From Taibaiella sp. (GTDB lineage Bacteria > Bacteroidota > Bacteroidia > Chitinophagales > Chitinophagaceae), in contig JACDGL010000003.1 of NCBI GenBank assembly GCA_013815385.1, positions 124,001 through 188,000 of the forward strand: a DNA stretch of 64,000 nucleotides, given 5' to 3'. Under the pieces are notes generated by a model. The model had not been told where the DNA came from, did no database searches, and worked only from the letters and a program-made list of their open reading frames with translations. Positions 25,601-33,619 of the stretch are shown here, in pieces (within the stretch, counting starts at the first letter, position 1; each line of letters opens with the position of its first letter). The translations under genes were made by a program, and so were the position numbers.

Positions 25601-27067
25601 GGGATTAGATATGGTAGGATCATCTAAAGTAGCTCCTGTACCCAGTGCGGCAGTATCATCCCATGTATAGGTAGCGCCAGGAGGGCCGGTTACATTTAGA
25701 TGTACAGGATCCGAAGTTGGACCACAATAGTTATGATCGAATGTAGCCTGTACACTTGGTAGTACGTGAATACGGATGGTGAGGTAAGCATAAGCGATCT
25801 GGTTCTGGCCGCTGGCGCAGGTCAGGTCTGATGCCCTGAAAGTAACTATATAATACCCAACCTGTGCGCCGGTAGGCTTCCAATCGAATGTGCCTACGCC
25901 ACTGGAGCGTCCTGCAACCGGAGGGAACCAACTGGCACCCAGTTTAGCGTCCATTATGGTGTCAATATTAATAATACCTGTTGAAGAAGCACTTTGTGCA
26001 TTCAGGTCGAAATGTATCCTCGAACCGGGACATACGTCAATATTTTTAGAACCGTTTACCGTATCAAATACAAAATTACCCAATGATGTATTAGTAGGCA
26101 CGCTATCAAAAAATGGAGGAGTAGAGCAATATGCGCTCTCTGCATCCACTTCTATATCAGCTTCAGTAGAAGATATGAGGTTACCGGAGAGCGAATCGTA
26201 GCCTGTGGTTACAAAACCGAGCGCATACCGATTGAACTTGCCGCTAGTCGGATTACCGGTAGGCGTAAAGGAAGTAGCACCTGTTTGGGGATCTACAGTA
26301 AAAGGGTCGCCTGCAGCTGCATCTATAGGATAAGTACCTGAATAACCTGCTGCTGTGTAGGTACCGGAAGATTTACGGTTACCGCAGAGTGCGTTACCGG
26401 CATATACCTGCTGGTAAGTAGTATTTAATGTATGGTGGTCAGGAGATGCGGGGTTAAGAGGAAGTACATCATGGCTATTAAGGCAAAGGTTAAATAAAGG
26501 AGCACTGATGCCTAAATAACGTGGCGTACTTGCATTATACTGAAGAACATTATTAATAGAAGCCCTTACATCCATACTAAACCCACTGTTTACGTTCGCC
26601 ACTTTGGGATCCCTGTTATAACTTGTAGGCAGCCTGCTTTGCCACTCAAAAGTCAGATCAGTACAAGCACCAAACGTCACTGTAATTGTATCGCGGTAAA
26701 TACCCCGCACATACCCAGGTAAAGTTGATGTTGGATCTGTACAGGAATTGACAACTAAAGGACAATATGGATCAGTTTCTGCTGAATCTCTTATATGCAA
26801 TGTAGACTGTGCTGACAGCGATCCGCATGAAGAATACACGCATATCTTTTCTGTAGAAGTAAGCACAGGAGCACCGGATTCACAACGGTGATACACTACC
26901 AGTGTTACTACATACTTCAGGTCAGTAGGACTGGTACCTACGTAATCAGCATAAATAAATGCCGAGGAGTATTTTGCCTGTGCGTATGTCTTACCAGAGC
27001 CCATGCCAAGGGCGCAAATAAGCAGGGATAGAGCGAGCAATGACCGGCGTAGTCTGTTAAGGATCAT
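22658..27067 (-). CDS. Giant secreted protein with T9SS type B (CHU_C) sorting domain
   Basis: 1469 residues with a signal peptide (cleavage near TYAQA, residue 30). The N-terminal 450 residues share the pattern of the neighbour at 27125 (VTLVVYHRC, FTVDPQTGATSFTPTG). Ig/PKD-like repeats follow. Two related modules of about 200-230 residues lie at roughly 640-870 and 955-1160; each begins with a Cys-rich strand and ends in YTWTPSTFL or YTWNPGTFL. The C-terminal 85 residues are the gliding-motility-associated sorting domain (FVPTAFTPNGDGKNDRFKV, YNRWGQEVF, GWDGR, TLLR). It is exported by T9SS and probably surface-bound as an adhesin or structural protein. It follows the 27125 gene with 57 bases between, likely co-transcribed. 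Confidence 0.85.
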   Translation of the reverse strand: MILNRLRRSLLALSLLICALGMGSGKTYAQAKYSSAFIYADYVGTSPTDLKYVVTLVVYHRCESGAPVLTSTEKICVYSSCGSLSAQSTLHIRDSAETDPYCPLVVNSCTDPTSTLPGYVRGIYRDTITVTFGACTDLTFEWQSRLPTSYNRDPKVANVNSGFSMDVRASINNVLQYNASTPRYLGISAPLFNLCLNSHDVLPLNPASPDHHTLNTTYQQVYAGNALCGNRKSSGTYTAAGYSGTYPIDAAAGDPFTVDPQTGATSFTPTGNPTSGKFNRYALGFVTTGYDSLSGNLISSTEADIEVDAESAYCSTPPFFDSVPTNTSLGNFVFDTVNGSKNIDVCPGSRIHFDLNAQSASSTGIINIDTIMDAKLGASWFPPVAGRSSGVGTFDWKPTGAQVGYYIVTFRASDLTCASGQNQIAYAYLTIRIHVLPSVQATFDHNYCGPTSDPVHLNVTGPPGATYTWDDTAALGTGATLDDPTISNPTGKPLSKTRYIVTSSATTSCKNADTVYVSVYSPDVIDPGPDQTICKNQSAYLNPSFPKTDTAYWTDVPSGSIVNQGTSSKIANALVHPLVPITTYTLHVWDTAKLCAFHLSDTTHVKTVGTAPLVFLSASPDSVCPGACSQLLAIVQAQSCGGATTTSCTGTSANLNLDAAKSAYWSNYSINSGATDPDIFYIYYYGPNRIQTIYTAAELHAAGIYGGYINNIGYLIKPGSQPLRTSDKFYGFTIKMGCTPNATVNCAAFDPKVLVTVYPGTTLDLSTITAPTTKTFNFTAPYYWDGVSNLLVEMCYSRPYEGTNYGDYASMSTVRTANPQSVFTSNFFPGACCSSTAPGYAGCGASGSGYLACASARPATTFNICQNASKFVYTWTPSTFLNNTNIFNPMACGISTKTLYHLTVYNTDTPGCKTQDSIAVAVDTSTKVKAIPESIILCRPGYQPIGAQAYGLGPIGNLVCGTANPVSCSSPSVATVGNPNSPGSYSNTFFYYYSSLLETIVTSADLKSGGMTSAGTINELDVYISNLYSTYSYNLNIYIACTPKQSYTSNGDTTPISKMTLVYSGTSLTPVLGQNSYVFQKPYSWDTTQNLVIRFCRAYNNNFAQDYLALQGTSYPSTICGDNYSGDACAFGPNFYPIATPQNSRPVITFKYCPAGSVNFNYTWNPGTFLSDSSAQFPTAYVTKSTTYTVSTRGRNNCLLHDSVSIFLPVRGYAIFPVDTAFCQGGSAKLGVKGASKSATFQWYQNGYQKATTLSCTTCANPISKPSNTGSTLIDTTTYQLVITDSVNCSDTVFSRVEVKPIPIVTATIHDTSIDYGSSVQLSASGAAVYTWFPTGTLSNPNIVNPIATPVIPTTYTVRGLAADGCFASDTVHVGINYRGNLFVPTAFTPNGDGKNDRFKVSNLTFERIIEFHVYNRWGQEVFNAADNQGWDGRWNNVSQDIGVYQYLIRVGFPDGFIETFKGDITLLR

Positions 27068-27124
27068 ATTGTCTTAATGTTTATAAAAATCGAATCAATA
27101 AGGTAAAAATAATTAAATTAAATT

Positions 27125-30091
27125 CTAACGCAATAGGGTAACGTTACCTTGTTTATAAACCGGCTTGCCTCTGTAGGTTACCGCTTCCACCATGTATATA
27201 TATACACCCAGTGGTTGTGGCTGTCCGTTATAGGTGCCATCCCATCCTACATTCACATCTGTAGACTGGAACACCTTAACACCCCACCTGTTGTAGATGG
27301 TAAATGATTTAAGTGTGGCGTCGCCCAGGTGCTGTACGCGTAGTATATTGCCGGGGCCTGAGCCTGGCGTAAACGCGTTAGCTATATTAATATAAGAATC
27401 GTAGGCTACATATACATCTATGGAATCCTTTGCTATACAACCTGCCTCTGTATGTCCTATTACCACATATCTGGTATTCACATCAGGTTTTGCAAATGGG
27501 TTGCTGATATTGGTAGCGCTGAGGCCCGCAGGCGGGAACCAGTTATAGTACAGGCAGTTGCCCGATGGGCTCAGCTGCACACTATCGCCCGGATAGATCA
27601 GCGCAGAATCGCGAAGCTGGATAACAGCAGCAGGGCTTACATTCACATGCACACTCTGCGTATCGCGGCAATTCTTCTGGTTTACAGCTCGAACGGTATA
27701 GGTTTCTGACACACCCGGATATACGTTGGGGTTCAGGCTGCTACTATCGCTCATAAATATATTAGGCACCCAGCTTACTGCTACTATAGAATCTCCGGTG
27801 GCATGCAGATGCGCAGTATCGCCAGGGCATATACCCGTATCCTGAGATACATGCAGGAAGTTCGCAGGTATTACATTTACCACCATCGTATCGGTGCCAA
27901 TGCAGCCGGCACCCGTACCTGCTGAAAGTACCAGTTTGGTGGTTTTCTTACCTATGAACACCGTACTGATGCTGAATGGGTCATTAACGGTTGTATCAGG
28001 TGTCCAGTGGTAGGTGTAAGCAAAGCTTGCAGGGGTTACTGTACCAAAAAGGTGTACGGTATCGCCTGCGCATATGGTCTTATCAGGGCCGGCGCTTACC
28101 AGTGGGGTAGGCTGAACGGTTATGGTTATAGAGGCGGAGGAGTCAGGGCAGGCTACGTGGTGAGACGTAAGTGTATAGGTACGCGTAGTATCCGCTGTGA
28201 TCACCGGGGTCAGCGACGAAGGGTCAGAAACTCCAGTTACAGGTGTCCATACATAGTTGAAGCGTGAGTCTCCTATCGCGTTGATAGGTATCGATATGTT
28301 TTTACAGATCGTAGTATCCTTTGTCAGCAGCTGGAAATATTTCAGCGCTTTCACATTGACCGTATCCTTTGTGGAGCAGGCCGTCAGCCCGCCATAAGTA
28401 ATGGTAACAATATAAGAGGTAGTGAGTAGCGGAGTTACAAATGGATTATTGATGGTACTGCTGCTCAGGTACACTGTAGGTGACCATTTAATGGCGGTGG
28501 CCACACCCGCAGGTGCTGCTGTAACAGGTACATATAATTGTATGGTAGAACCTACGCAGGCCGCCGTATCATAACGGGCGCTATAGGGTGCCGGAACTAC
28601 GGTTATGGTAACCGTATCCCTGTTCTTGGCGCAATAGATGTTTGATTTGGAGTGTACGGTATATTGCGTGGTAGTGGTAGGGCGTACCATTGTGGTTTTA
28701 CAGCTATCGCAACTGATACTACTGTGGGCCGAGCCGCCTGGCAACACATCCCACGAGAAATTACCGCCGCCTACTGCCAGCAGGCTTACAGAATCGCCGG
28801 GGCATATGGTCTTCGCCTTCAATATCTTGGTAACCGGCTCTACAAATATGGGAATAACAAAAGTATTGGATATAGGAATGGATATACCTTTACAACTGGA
28901 GTCCGTAACAGTAACGGTAAATACCTTCAGGCCGGTATCCGTTAATCCCGGTGTCCAGCTAAGGCAGCCGCGTATCGAATCAGTTAATGTATGCGTGTAG
29001 GTAACAGTAATAGATGTAGTGCCGGATGCGGTAAAGGCCCTATGGTTATCTTTTACAACCAATATAGCTGTTGTATCTGGCGACTTTGCATCAAAGCAAA
29101 AGTTAAAGGGTACAGTAGCACACGCGTAAATGGTACCACTGACAGATGTGGCACCCGTAAGAGTACTGTTAATAGTGGTAAGCGACGGATTGGGCGTATT
29201 ACAGCCCAGCACTACTATTTGTATATCGCGCATTACCGTTCCTACTAGTTTCCATACGCCTGAATAGCTCCTGTATTCCTTCACCCTTACTGTGATCACG
29301 TATTCACCCGTCGCATTAGGTGTAAAGGACATCTGACCGGTTACATTACTGAAAGTAAACGTACCACCACAGGCCAGGGGATTACTGGGCAGGCTATAGC
29401 CCGATAGGTAATTATCGTTAGAAGGGCTGGCACAATCGCCACTGGAAGTTAAAGGATTGATGGTTTCAAAATACAAAGAATCCCCATCAGGGTCAAAAGC
29501 AGCATTATTGTACGAGTAAGGTATATTTTTACATATATACGGTACGGGCTTTACTGTAAAATAGGCAGAGGAGTTAGAAATAGCAATAATATTATTTAAG
29601 GTTGCCTCAACATAAAGGCTTCCACCTGCAATATTCAATACAGCTCCGTTACGTGCATTTTCGGCATGGGAGAATACCCAATTATCACAACGGCCGGGGA
29701 GGGTTATCCGTTTCTTGTACCACCACTCTTCATAACCCGGAATGGTACCTCCGGCGCAGGTTGTAGGATGGCCGGGGCAGGGTTTTAAAACCTCTGTTCC
29801 ATTATCTTCACTGTTACCATCAGCACCCAATATTTTTACTGTTTTTATAAGGTATGTAGAGCCTGACAAGGTCGGGTCGCAATTATCCACATAGCAAAAA
29901 GGTGTACTATCCGGCTCAGGGATACCCGTACAATCACGATAAAAGTGATAGATGAAATCGTACGTAGAGTCACTCACCCATGTATAGGTGATCTCAGCAC
30001 CCGCTGCATGCGAAGCTTGTACCTTGGTAGTGGGAATAAGGGCTAATAGTAATGTAACACATACTAAAAGGAACGGGGTGAATTTTTTCAT
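27125..30091 (-). CDS. Large secreted protein with T9SS type B (CHU_C) sorting domain
   Basis: 988 residues with a signal peptide ending near KVQAS. The N-terminus (SHAAGAEITYTWVSDSTYDFIYHFYRDCTG) is a recurrent start of this family of CHU_C-tailed proteins. After about residue 430 come repeated Ig/PKD-like units marked by ICPGDSV, ICAGDTV and ICPGDTA segments. The end is a type B sorting domain (INIANAFTPGSGPGN, IYNRWGVKVFQS, GWDGTYNGQPQPLGVYIYMVEA, VTLLR). Probably exported by T9SS and displayed on the surface. The promoter upstream has both a -7 box and a -33 TTG. The 22658 gene follows, so the two may form a two-gene surface-protein unit. Confidence 0.85.
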   Translation of the reverse strand: MKKFTPFLLVCVTLLLALIPTTKVQASHAAGAEITYTWVSDSTYDFIYHFYRDCTGIPEPDSTPFCYVDNCDPTLSGSTYLIKTVKILGADGNSEDNGTEVLKPCPGHPTTCAGGTIPGYEEWWYKKRITLPGRCDNWVFSHAENARNGAVLNIAGGSLYVEATLNNIIAISNSSAYFTVKPVPYICKNIPYSYNNAAFDPDGDSLYFETINPLTSSGDCASPSNDNYLSGYSLPSNPLACGGTFTFSNVTGQMSFTPNATGEYVITVRVKEYRSYSGVWKLVGTVMRDIQIVVLGCNTPNPSLTTINSTLTGATSVSGTIYACATVPFNFCFDAKSPDTTAILVVKDNHRAFTASGTTSITVTYTHTLTDSIRGCLSWTPGLTDTGLKVFTVTVTDSSCKGISIPISNTFVIPIFVEPVTKILKAKTICPGDSVSLLAVGGGNFSWDVLPGGSAHSSISCDSCKTTMVRPTTTTQYTVHSKSNIYCAKNRDTVTITVVPAPYSARYDTAACVGSTIQLYVPVTAAPAGVATAIKWSPTVYLSSSTINNPFVTPLLTTSYIVTITYGGLTACSTKDTVNVKALKYFQLLTKDTTICKNISIPINAIGDSRFNYVWTPVTGVSDPSSLTPVITADTTRTYTLTSHHVACPDSSASITITVQPTPLVSAGPDKTICAGDTVHLFGTVTPASFAYTYHWTPDTTVNDPFSISTVFIGKKTTKLVLSAGTGAGCIGTDTMVVNVIPANFLHVSQDTGICPGDTAHLHATGDSIVAVSWVPNIFMSDSSSLNPNVYPGVSETYTVRAVNQKNCRDTQSVHVNVSPAAVIQLRDSALIYPGDSVQLSPSGNCLYYNWFPPAGLSATNISNPFAKPDVNTRYVVIGHTEAGCIAKDSIDVYVAYDSYINIANAFTPGSGPGNILRVQHLGDATLKSFTIYNRWGVKVFQSTDVNVGWDGTYNGQPQPLGVYIYMVEAVTYRGKPVYKQGNVTLLR

Positions 30092-30120
30092 TGTTGATAC
30101 CGATTTTTAACAAATCCTAA

Positions 30121-30150
30121 CAAATATAATTATTACGGGGTAAAGTACAA
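30121..30150 (-). promoter_or_regulatory. Promoter of the T9SS type B gene pair (-7 and -33)
   Basis: On the minus strand TATATTTG (30121-30128) matches TAnnTTTG, and TTG (30148-30150) lies 19 bases upstream of it, the expected -33 spacing. The leader to the ATG at 30091 is short. Confidence 0.6.
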
Positions 30151-30237
30151 GTAAGTTATGCAATAATTATGTAAATAATTTACACTATTTCCTGCTCTTA
30201 CAGATACCTGTGCATAAAGAAGACATACTATTTGTTT

Positions 30238-31254
30238 TTATTGGTTGGGATTTCGCCAAAAAAAATTCACATTTTCTTCCAAATCACTCATATTTAAGTT
30301 ATTCATACATTTAAAATGCTTTTCAGGGCATTTATTATACCCTAATTTACTGCAGGGATGACAATATAATTTCTTTTTTTCCATTATCATAGAAAATGGA
30401 GATCTTTTTTCTGCCAGGTCATTATTTCCATAATACGGGAACATACCCATAGTAGAAGAAGTATTGCCCCAAAGCGAAATAACCGGCTTCTTGAAGGCGG
30501 CAGCTATATGCATCAGCCCGGTATCGTTGCTCGCTACTACTTTTGCATGTTTCAATAGCCACGCCGACTCATTAAGGCTGAATTTGCCGCAAGAATTATA
30601 GACCTTTATAGGGTACTTGGCGGCTATTTTAGCCCCTTGTTCCTTGTCTTCTGCCCCGCCCATAAGGATAATAGGATAGGGTGTTGCCGCACAAAATTTC
30701 TCCCATTGCGCCGCTGGTAACTTCTTTGTCTTGTAAGACCCACCTATTACGCAAGCGGTATAGCCACCCCAGTGGCTCATGGGTATGTCGCTGTTGCCCA
30801 CTTTTACATCTTCTGGTATAAAGTAGTCGAGGCCCATTTCATCATTATGGATGCCGAGCGGTACTACCGTTTCCATATAGCGCTCTACTATACTTACAGA
30901 GGGCATCAGGTCAATTTTAAAGTTAACCAGCAACCATTTTTGAAAATTTAGTTTGGGGAAGGAAAATTGATGTGTATTTAGTGCTTTTTTAACTTGTAGC
31001 GTACGCAGGTTATTGTGCAGGTCTATTATATAATCAAACTTTTCAGCCAGCAGCTCCGGTATCATTTTTCCTATATCATCGTGCAGGTAATGCAGCTTAT
31101 CTATGTAAGGATTAGCTATCAATACCTCTTTGTATGCTGCTTTGGTAAGGTAATGTATCTCCACGCCCGGCAATTGCTGTTTCAGGCAGCGCACCACAGG
31201 TGTCGTCAATACAATATCGCCGATAGAAGAAAAACGAATGACCAACAGCTTCAT
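30238..31254 (-). CDS. GT9-family glycosyltransferase (heptosyltransferase-like)
   Basis: 338 residues. The N-terminal Rossmann domain starts with KLLVIRFSSIGDIVLTTPVVRCLK, the standard opening of ADP-heptose:LPS heptosyltransferases. The C-terminal donor-binding motif is ASNDTGLMHIAAAFKKPVISLWG (about 235-258). A Cys-rich end (YCHPCSKLGYNKCPEKHFKC) follows, as often seen in Bacteroidota members. It would add a heptose or related sugar to lipopolysaccharide core on the inner face of the membrane. It is the last gene of a probable operon with purB, an rRNA methyltransferase and a LysM protein (gaps of 21 to 39 bases). Confidence 0.85.
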   Translation of the reverse strand: MKLLVIRFSSIGDIVLTTPVVRCLKQQLPGVEIHYLTKAAYKEVLIANPYIDKLHYLHDDIGKMIPELLAEKFDYIIDLHNNLRTLQVKKALNTHQFSFPKLNFQKWLLVNFKIDLMPSVSIVERYMETVVPLGIHNDEMGLDYFIPEDVKVGNSDIPMSHWGGYTACVIGGSYKTKKLPAAQWEKFCAATPYPIILMGGAEDKEQGAKIAAKYPIKVYNSCGKFSLNESAWLLKHAKVVASNDTGLMHIAAAFKKPVISLWGNTSSTMGMFPYYGNNDLAEKRSPFSMIMEKKKLYCHPCSKLGYNKCPEKHFKCMNNLNMSDLEENVNFFWRNPNQ

Positions 31255-31291
31255 ACCTGCAACCTACAAAAACACCCGCATTTTTGTGCTG

Positions 31292-32194
31292 TTATTTTGT
31301 ATAGGTGAGCTCACACCATGCCTTCATCTCCCTGCTGCCGAGGGCTTCACGGGCTCCCCCGCTTATGGCTATTACACAATTATAGTATTGCTTTGCATCC
31401 GGTATGGGGCCTATCACTTTTACATAGATGGTTTTATTGCTGGCAGCATTACTTACTTTTATAATAGTACCCCTGGGCGCAGTATTGTGGAAGGCATAAT
31501 AGTTATTAGTCACCGTGCTTTTGCGAGTATCAAAAAATACTGCTGAGCCCTTTTCTGTATTTACTTTTTTTCCACTGTCCGTTTGTTTCACATACAGTTG
31601 TTCTATAGCAGACAATACGGGAGCCGGAGGAGGCGCGGGTTGTATTATAGTAGTAATAGTAGTGCCATTTTTATCTTTTATGGTTTTCGGAGCCGCACCA
31701 TAACCCATGGTCATTGCGGTTTTTTGCTTTGTGGGGTCGGTCGTATCACAACGCACCCAGCCTATAACCAGTACCTGGCCGGGGGGTATATAATTGTCGG
31801 GCATCATATTCCAACCCTCCAGGGCCTGCTGCGTTGCACCGGTGTACTTGCTTACTTTATAAAGGTTCTCACCGATACCTATTTTATAATAAAGCGGTTG
31901 TCCTATCCCCTCAGTTGCAGGTTTTTCTTTTAGTAAATTATAGGCTCCCAAAGGCACATAAATAACACGATTGAATACAGGGCTTTGCAGCAAAACCCCA
32001 TTAGCTCCTGCAAGCATAGCTGGTGGTACATGAAACCGCTGCGATACACTGAATACTGTTTCTCCCGAATGAGTCTTGTATACAAGGCATATTCCTGTTG
32101 GCCTGTTAATTACAAAAAGGCTATCTGATTGTTTTGCAGATAATGAAAAGGCACTCAATAAGATCAATAGCGTTATCAGTAGTTTATGCATCAT
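31292..32194 (-). CDS. Secreted LysM and double-psi beta-barrel protein
   Basis: 300 residues with a signal peptide ending near SLSAKQ. Two LysM-like segments lie at about 38-85 (YKTHSGETVFSVSQRFHVPPAMLAGAN) and 100-145 (YKIGIGENLYKVSKYTGATQQALEGWN), which would bind peptidoglycan. A Pro-rich linker (PAPPPAPV) leads to a C-terminal RlpA-like double-psi beta barrel (about 215-298: FHNTAPRGTIIKVSNAASNKTIYVKVIGPIP). The barrel may bind or act on wall glycans; the RlpA-type lytic residues could not be confirmed. The start is one of two adjacent ATG codons. Position between rsmF and the GT9 gene suggests an envelope role. Confidence 0.75.
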   Translation of the reverse strand: MMHKLLITLLILLSAFSLSAKQSDSLFVINRPTGICLVYKTHSGETVFSVSQRFHVPPAMLAGANGVLLQSPVFNRVIYVPLGAYNLLKEKPATEGIGQPLYYKIGIGENLYKVSKYTGATQQALEGWNMMPDNYIPPGQVLVIGWVRCDTTDPTKQKTAMTMGYGAAPKTIKDKNGTTITTIIQPAPPPAPVLSAIEQLYVKQTDSGKKVNTEKGSAVFFDTRKSTVTNNYYAFHNTAPRGTIIKVSNAASNKTIYVKVIGPIPDAKQYYNCVIAISGGAREALGSREMKAWCELTYTK

Positions 32195-32233
32195 TTATCC
32201 TCAGCTTTTGCGCCCTGCGAAAAATACAAAAAT

Positions 32234-33598
32234 TTATTGCCAATCAGCATCTGTTATCTCCATGCGTATGCGCCAGTGTTTGGGCAGATAGTTATTTACC
32301 CTGCCACTCAATGCTTTTATCCACCCCAGCCCCAGCCCCTCATATTGTATGATGTGCCATCCTTTGGCTGTATCAGGCAGTTGCAGATCTTCCTTTTTCA
32401 GGTACCTGAGCGCCTGCTCTTTATTTACCTGTACAAACGGTATGCCATTTCCGCGGTTTACACTAAGCGCCACATCATGCGCGGGCAACCATTCTTTTGC
32501 AGCAGGTGTACCCAGCACCAATCCGGTTTTTCTCAGGTATACATATTGTTGCAGCAATGCTATATCCTTTTCGTGTTCGGCAATTACTGCACAGTATTCA
32601 TCCTTTATATGCAGGTACGCTATATCATCCGATGGCTGTAGCAGGTAGGCTGCCTGCTGTTGTATCTTTTTATCATTTCCCGTTTTAAAACGCTGGGGCT
32701 TTAATGTATCCGCTGCGGCTTTCTTTCGCACTGCCGCTATAAAAAATCCTTCGCCTTTTACCTTATCCGGGAAGAAGCGGTAGGCGCATGCGGCGCCATT
32801 CCGTATCTCTGTTATGCCCCACGCTTCTTTCAGCGGCACAGTTAGCGGCTCCACATCATAATGCTCATTCAGCCACTGCAATACCTGCTCGTCCTCTTCG
32901 GGCGAGTAAGAGCAGGTGGCATATACCAGTATGCCATTTTCTTTTAGTGCCGGCCAAACATCGGCCAGAATGCGGTGCTGCCGCTGGCTGCACAATTGCA
33001 CATTTGCTTCGCTCCAATCGGCCAGCGCTTTTGCATCTTTACGGAAAAGGCCTGAGCCACTACAGGGGGCATCTACAACTATTACATCAAAATATCCATG
33101 CAGTTTACCAAGGTCCTTCGGGTCGTTACTGGTCACCCAGGTGTTCATATACCCCCAGCGCAGCATATTCTCTTCCAGTATGGATGCCCGTGTTCTTATT
33201 ACTTCGTTAGATACCAGCAGGCTGCTTTTATCCAGAAACGATGCGAGGAGTGTACTTTTGCCGCCTGGTGCAGCGCACAGGTCCAGTACACGCAGGTTTT
33301 TATTATCGGGCAATAAGTGCTTCAGTAGATGATCCAGAAACATGGATGATGCCTCCTGTACATAGTAGGCCCCTGCATGGTAAAGAGGATCTGTGGTGAA
33401 TACGGGACGCTCGTCCAGGTATCTGCCTTCAGGGCACCAGGGCACGGGGTCATTATTAATAAAAGCATTCGATTGCTTTGCGGGGTGCAATCTTACTGAT
33501 GTAACTGCGGGTAGCTGGTGCGCGTTCAAAAAGGCTTGTTCATCATAGCCTTTCACTCCCTTCAGTTTTTCCGTTAGTACATCCGGTAATGCTTTCAA
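32234..33598 (-). CDS. rsmF: RsmF-like rRNA cytosine-C5 methyltransferase
   Basis: 454 residues. The SAM-dependent NOL1/NOP2/Sun-type domain (about 80-290) has LDLCAAPGGKST (SAM site), VDAPCSGSGLFRKD and YATCSYSPEEDEQVL, which carry the two conserved Cys, the nucleophile being in the TCS motif. The C-terminal 160 residues match the extra RsmF/YebU domain (GIPFVQVNKEQALRYLKKEDL). The enzyme methylates a cytosine of 16S rRNA, probably the C1407 site. The first possible start is TTG at 33596-33598, because a stop precedes it in frame and no ATG lies nearby; an ATT six codons upstream is a less likely alternative. It follows purB by 21 bases. Confidence 0.85.
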   Translation of the reverse strand: MKALPDVLTEKLKGVKGYDEQAFLNAHQLPAVTSVRLHPAKQSNAFINNDPVPWCPEGRYLDERPVFTTDPLYHAGAYYVQEASSMFLDHLLKHLLPDNKNLRVLDLCAAPGGKSTLLASFLDKSSLLVSNEVIRTRASILEENMLRWGYMNTWVTSNDPKDLGKLHGYFDVIVVDAPCSGSGLFRKDAKALADWSEANVQLCSQRQHRILADVWPALKENGILVYATCSYSPEEDEQVLQWLNEHYDVEPLTVPLKEAWGITEIRNGAACAYRFFPDKVKGEGFFIAAVRKKAAADTLKPQRFKTGNDKKIQQQAAYLLQPSDDIAYLHIKDEYCAVIAEHEKDIALLQQYVYLRKTGLVLGTPAAKEWLPAHDVALSVNRGNGIPFVQVNKEQALRYLKKEDLQLPDTAKGWHIIQYEGLGLGWIKALSGRVNNYLPKHWRIRMEITDADWQ

Positions 33599-33619
33599 TC
33601 GGCGTTGGTTAATTCCTTA

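Noticed and set aside
22658-30091. Internal repeats read as a CRISPR array or mobile element
   Set aside because: The repeated segments are protein-level Ig/PKD-type repeats inside open reading frames; there are no uniform direct repeats with spacers and no transposase.
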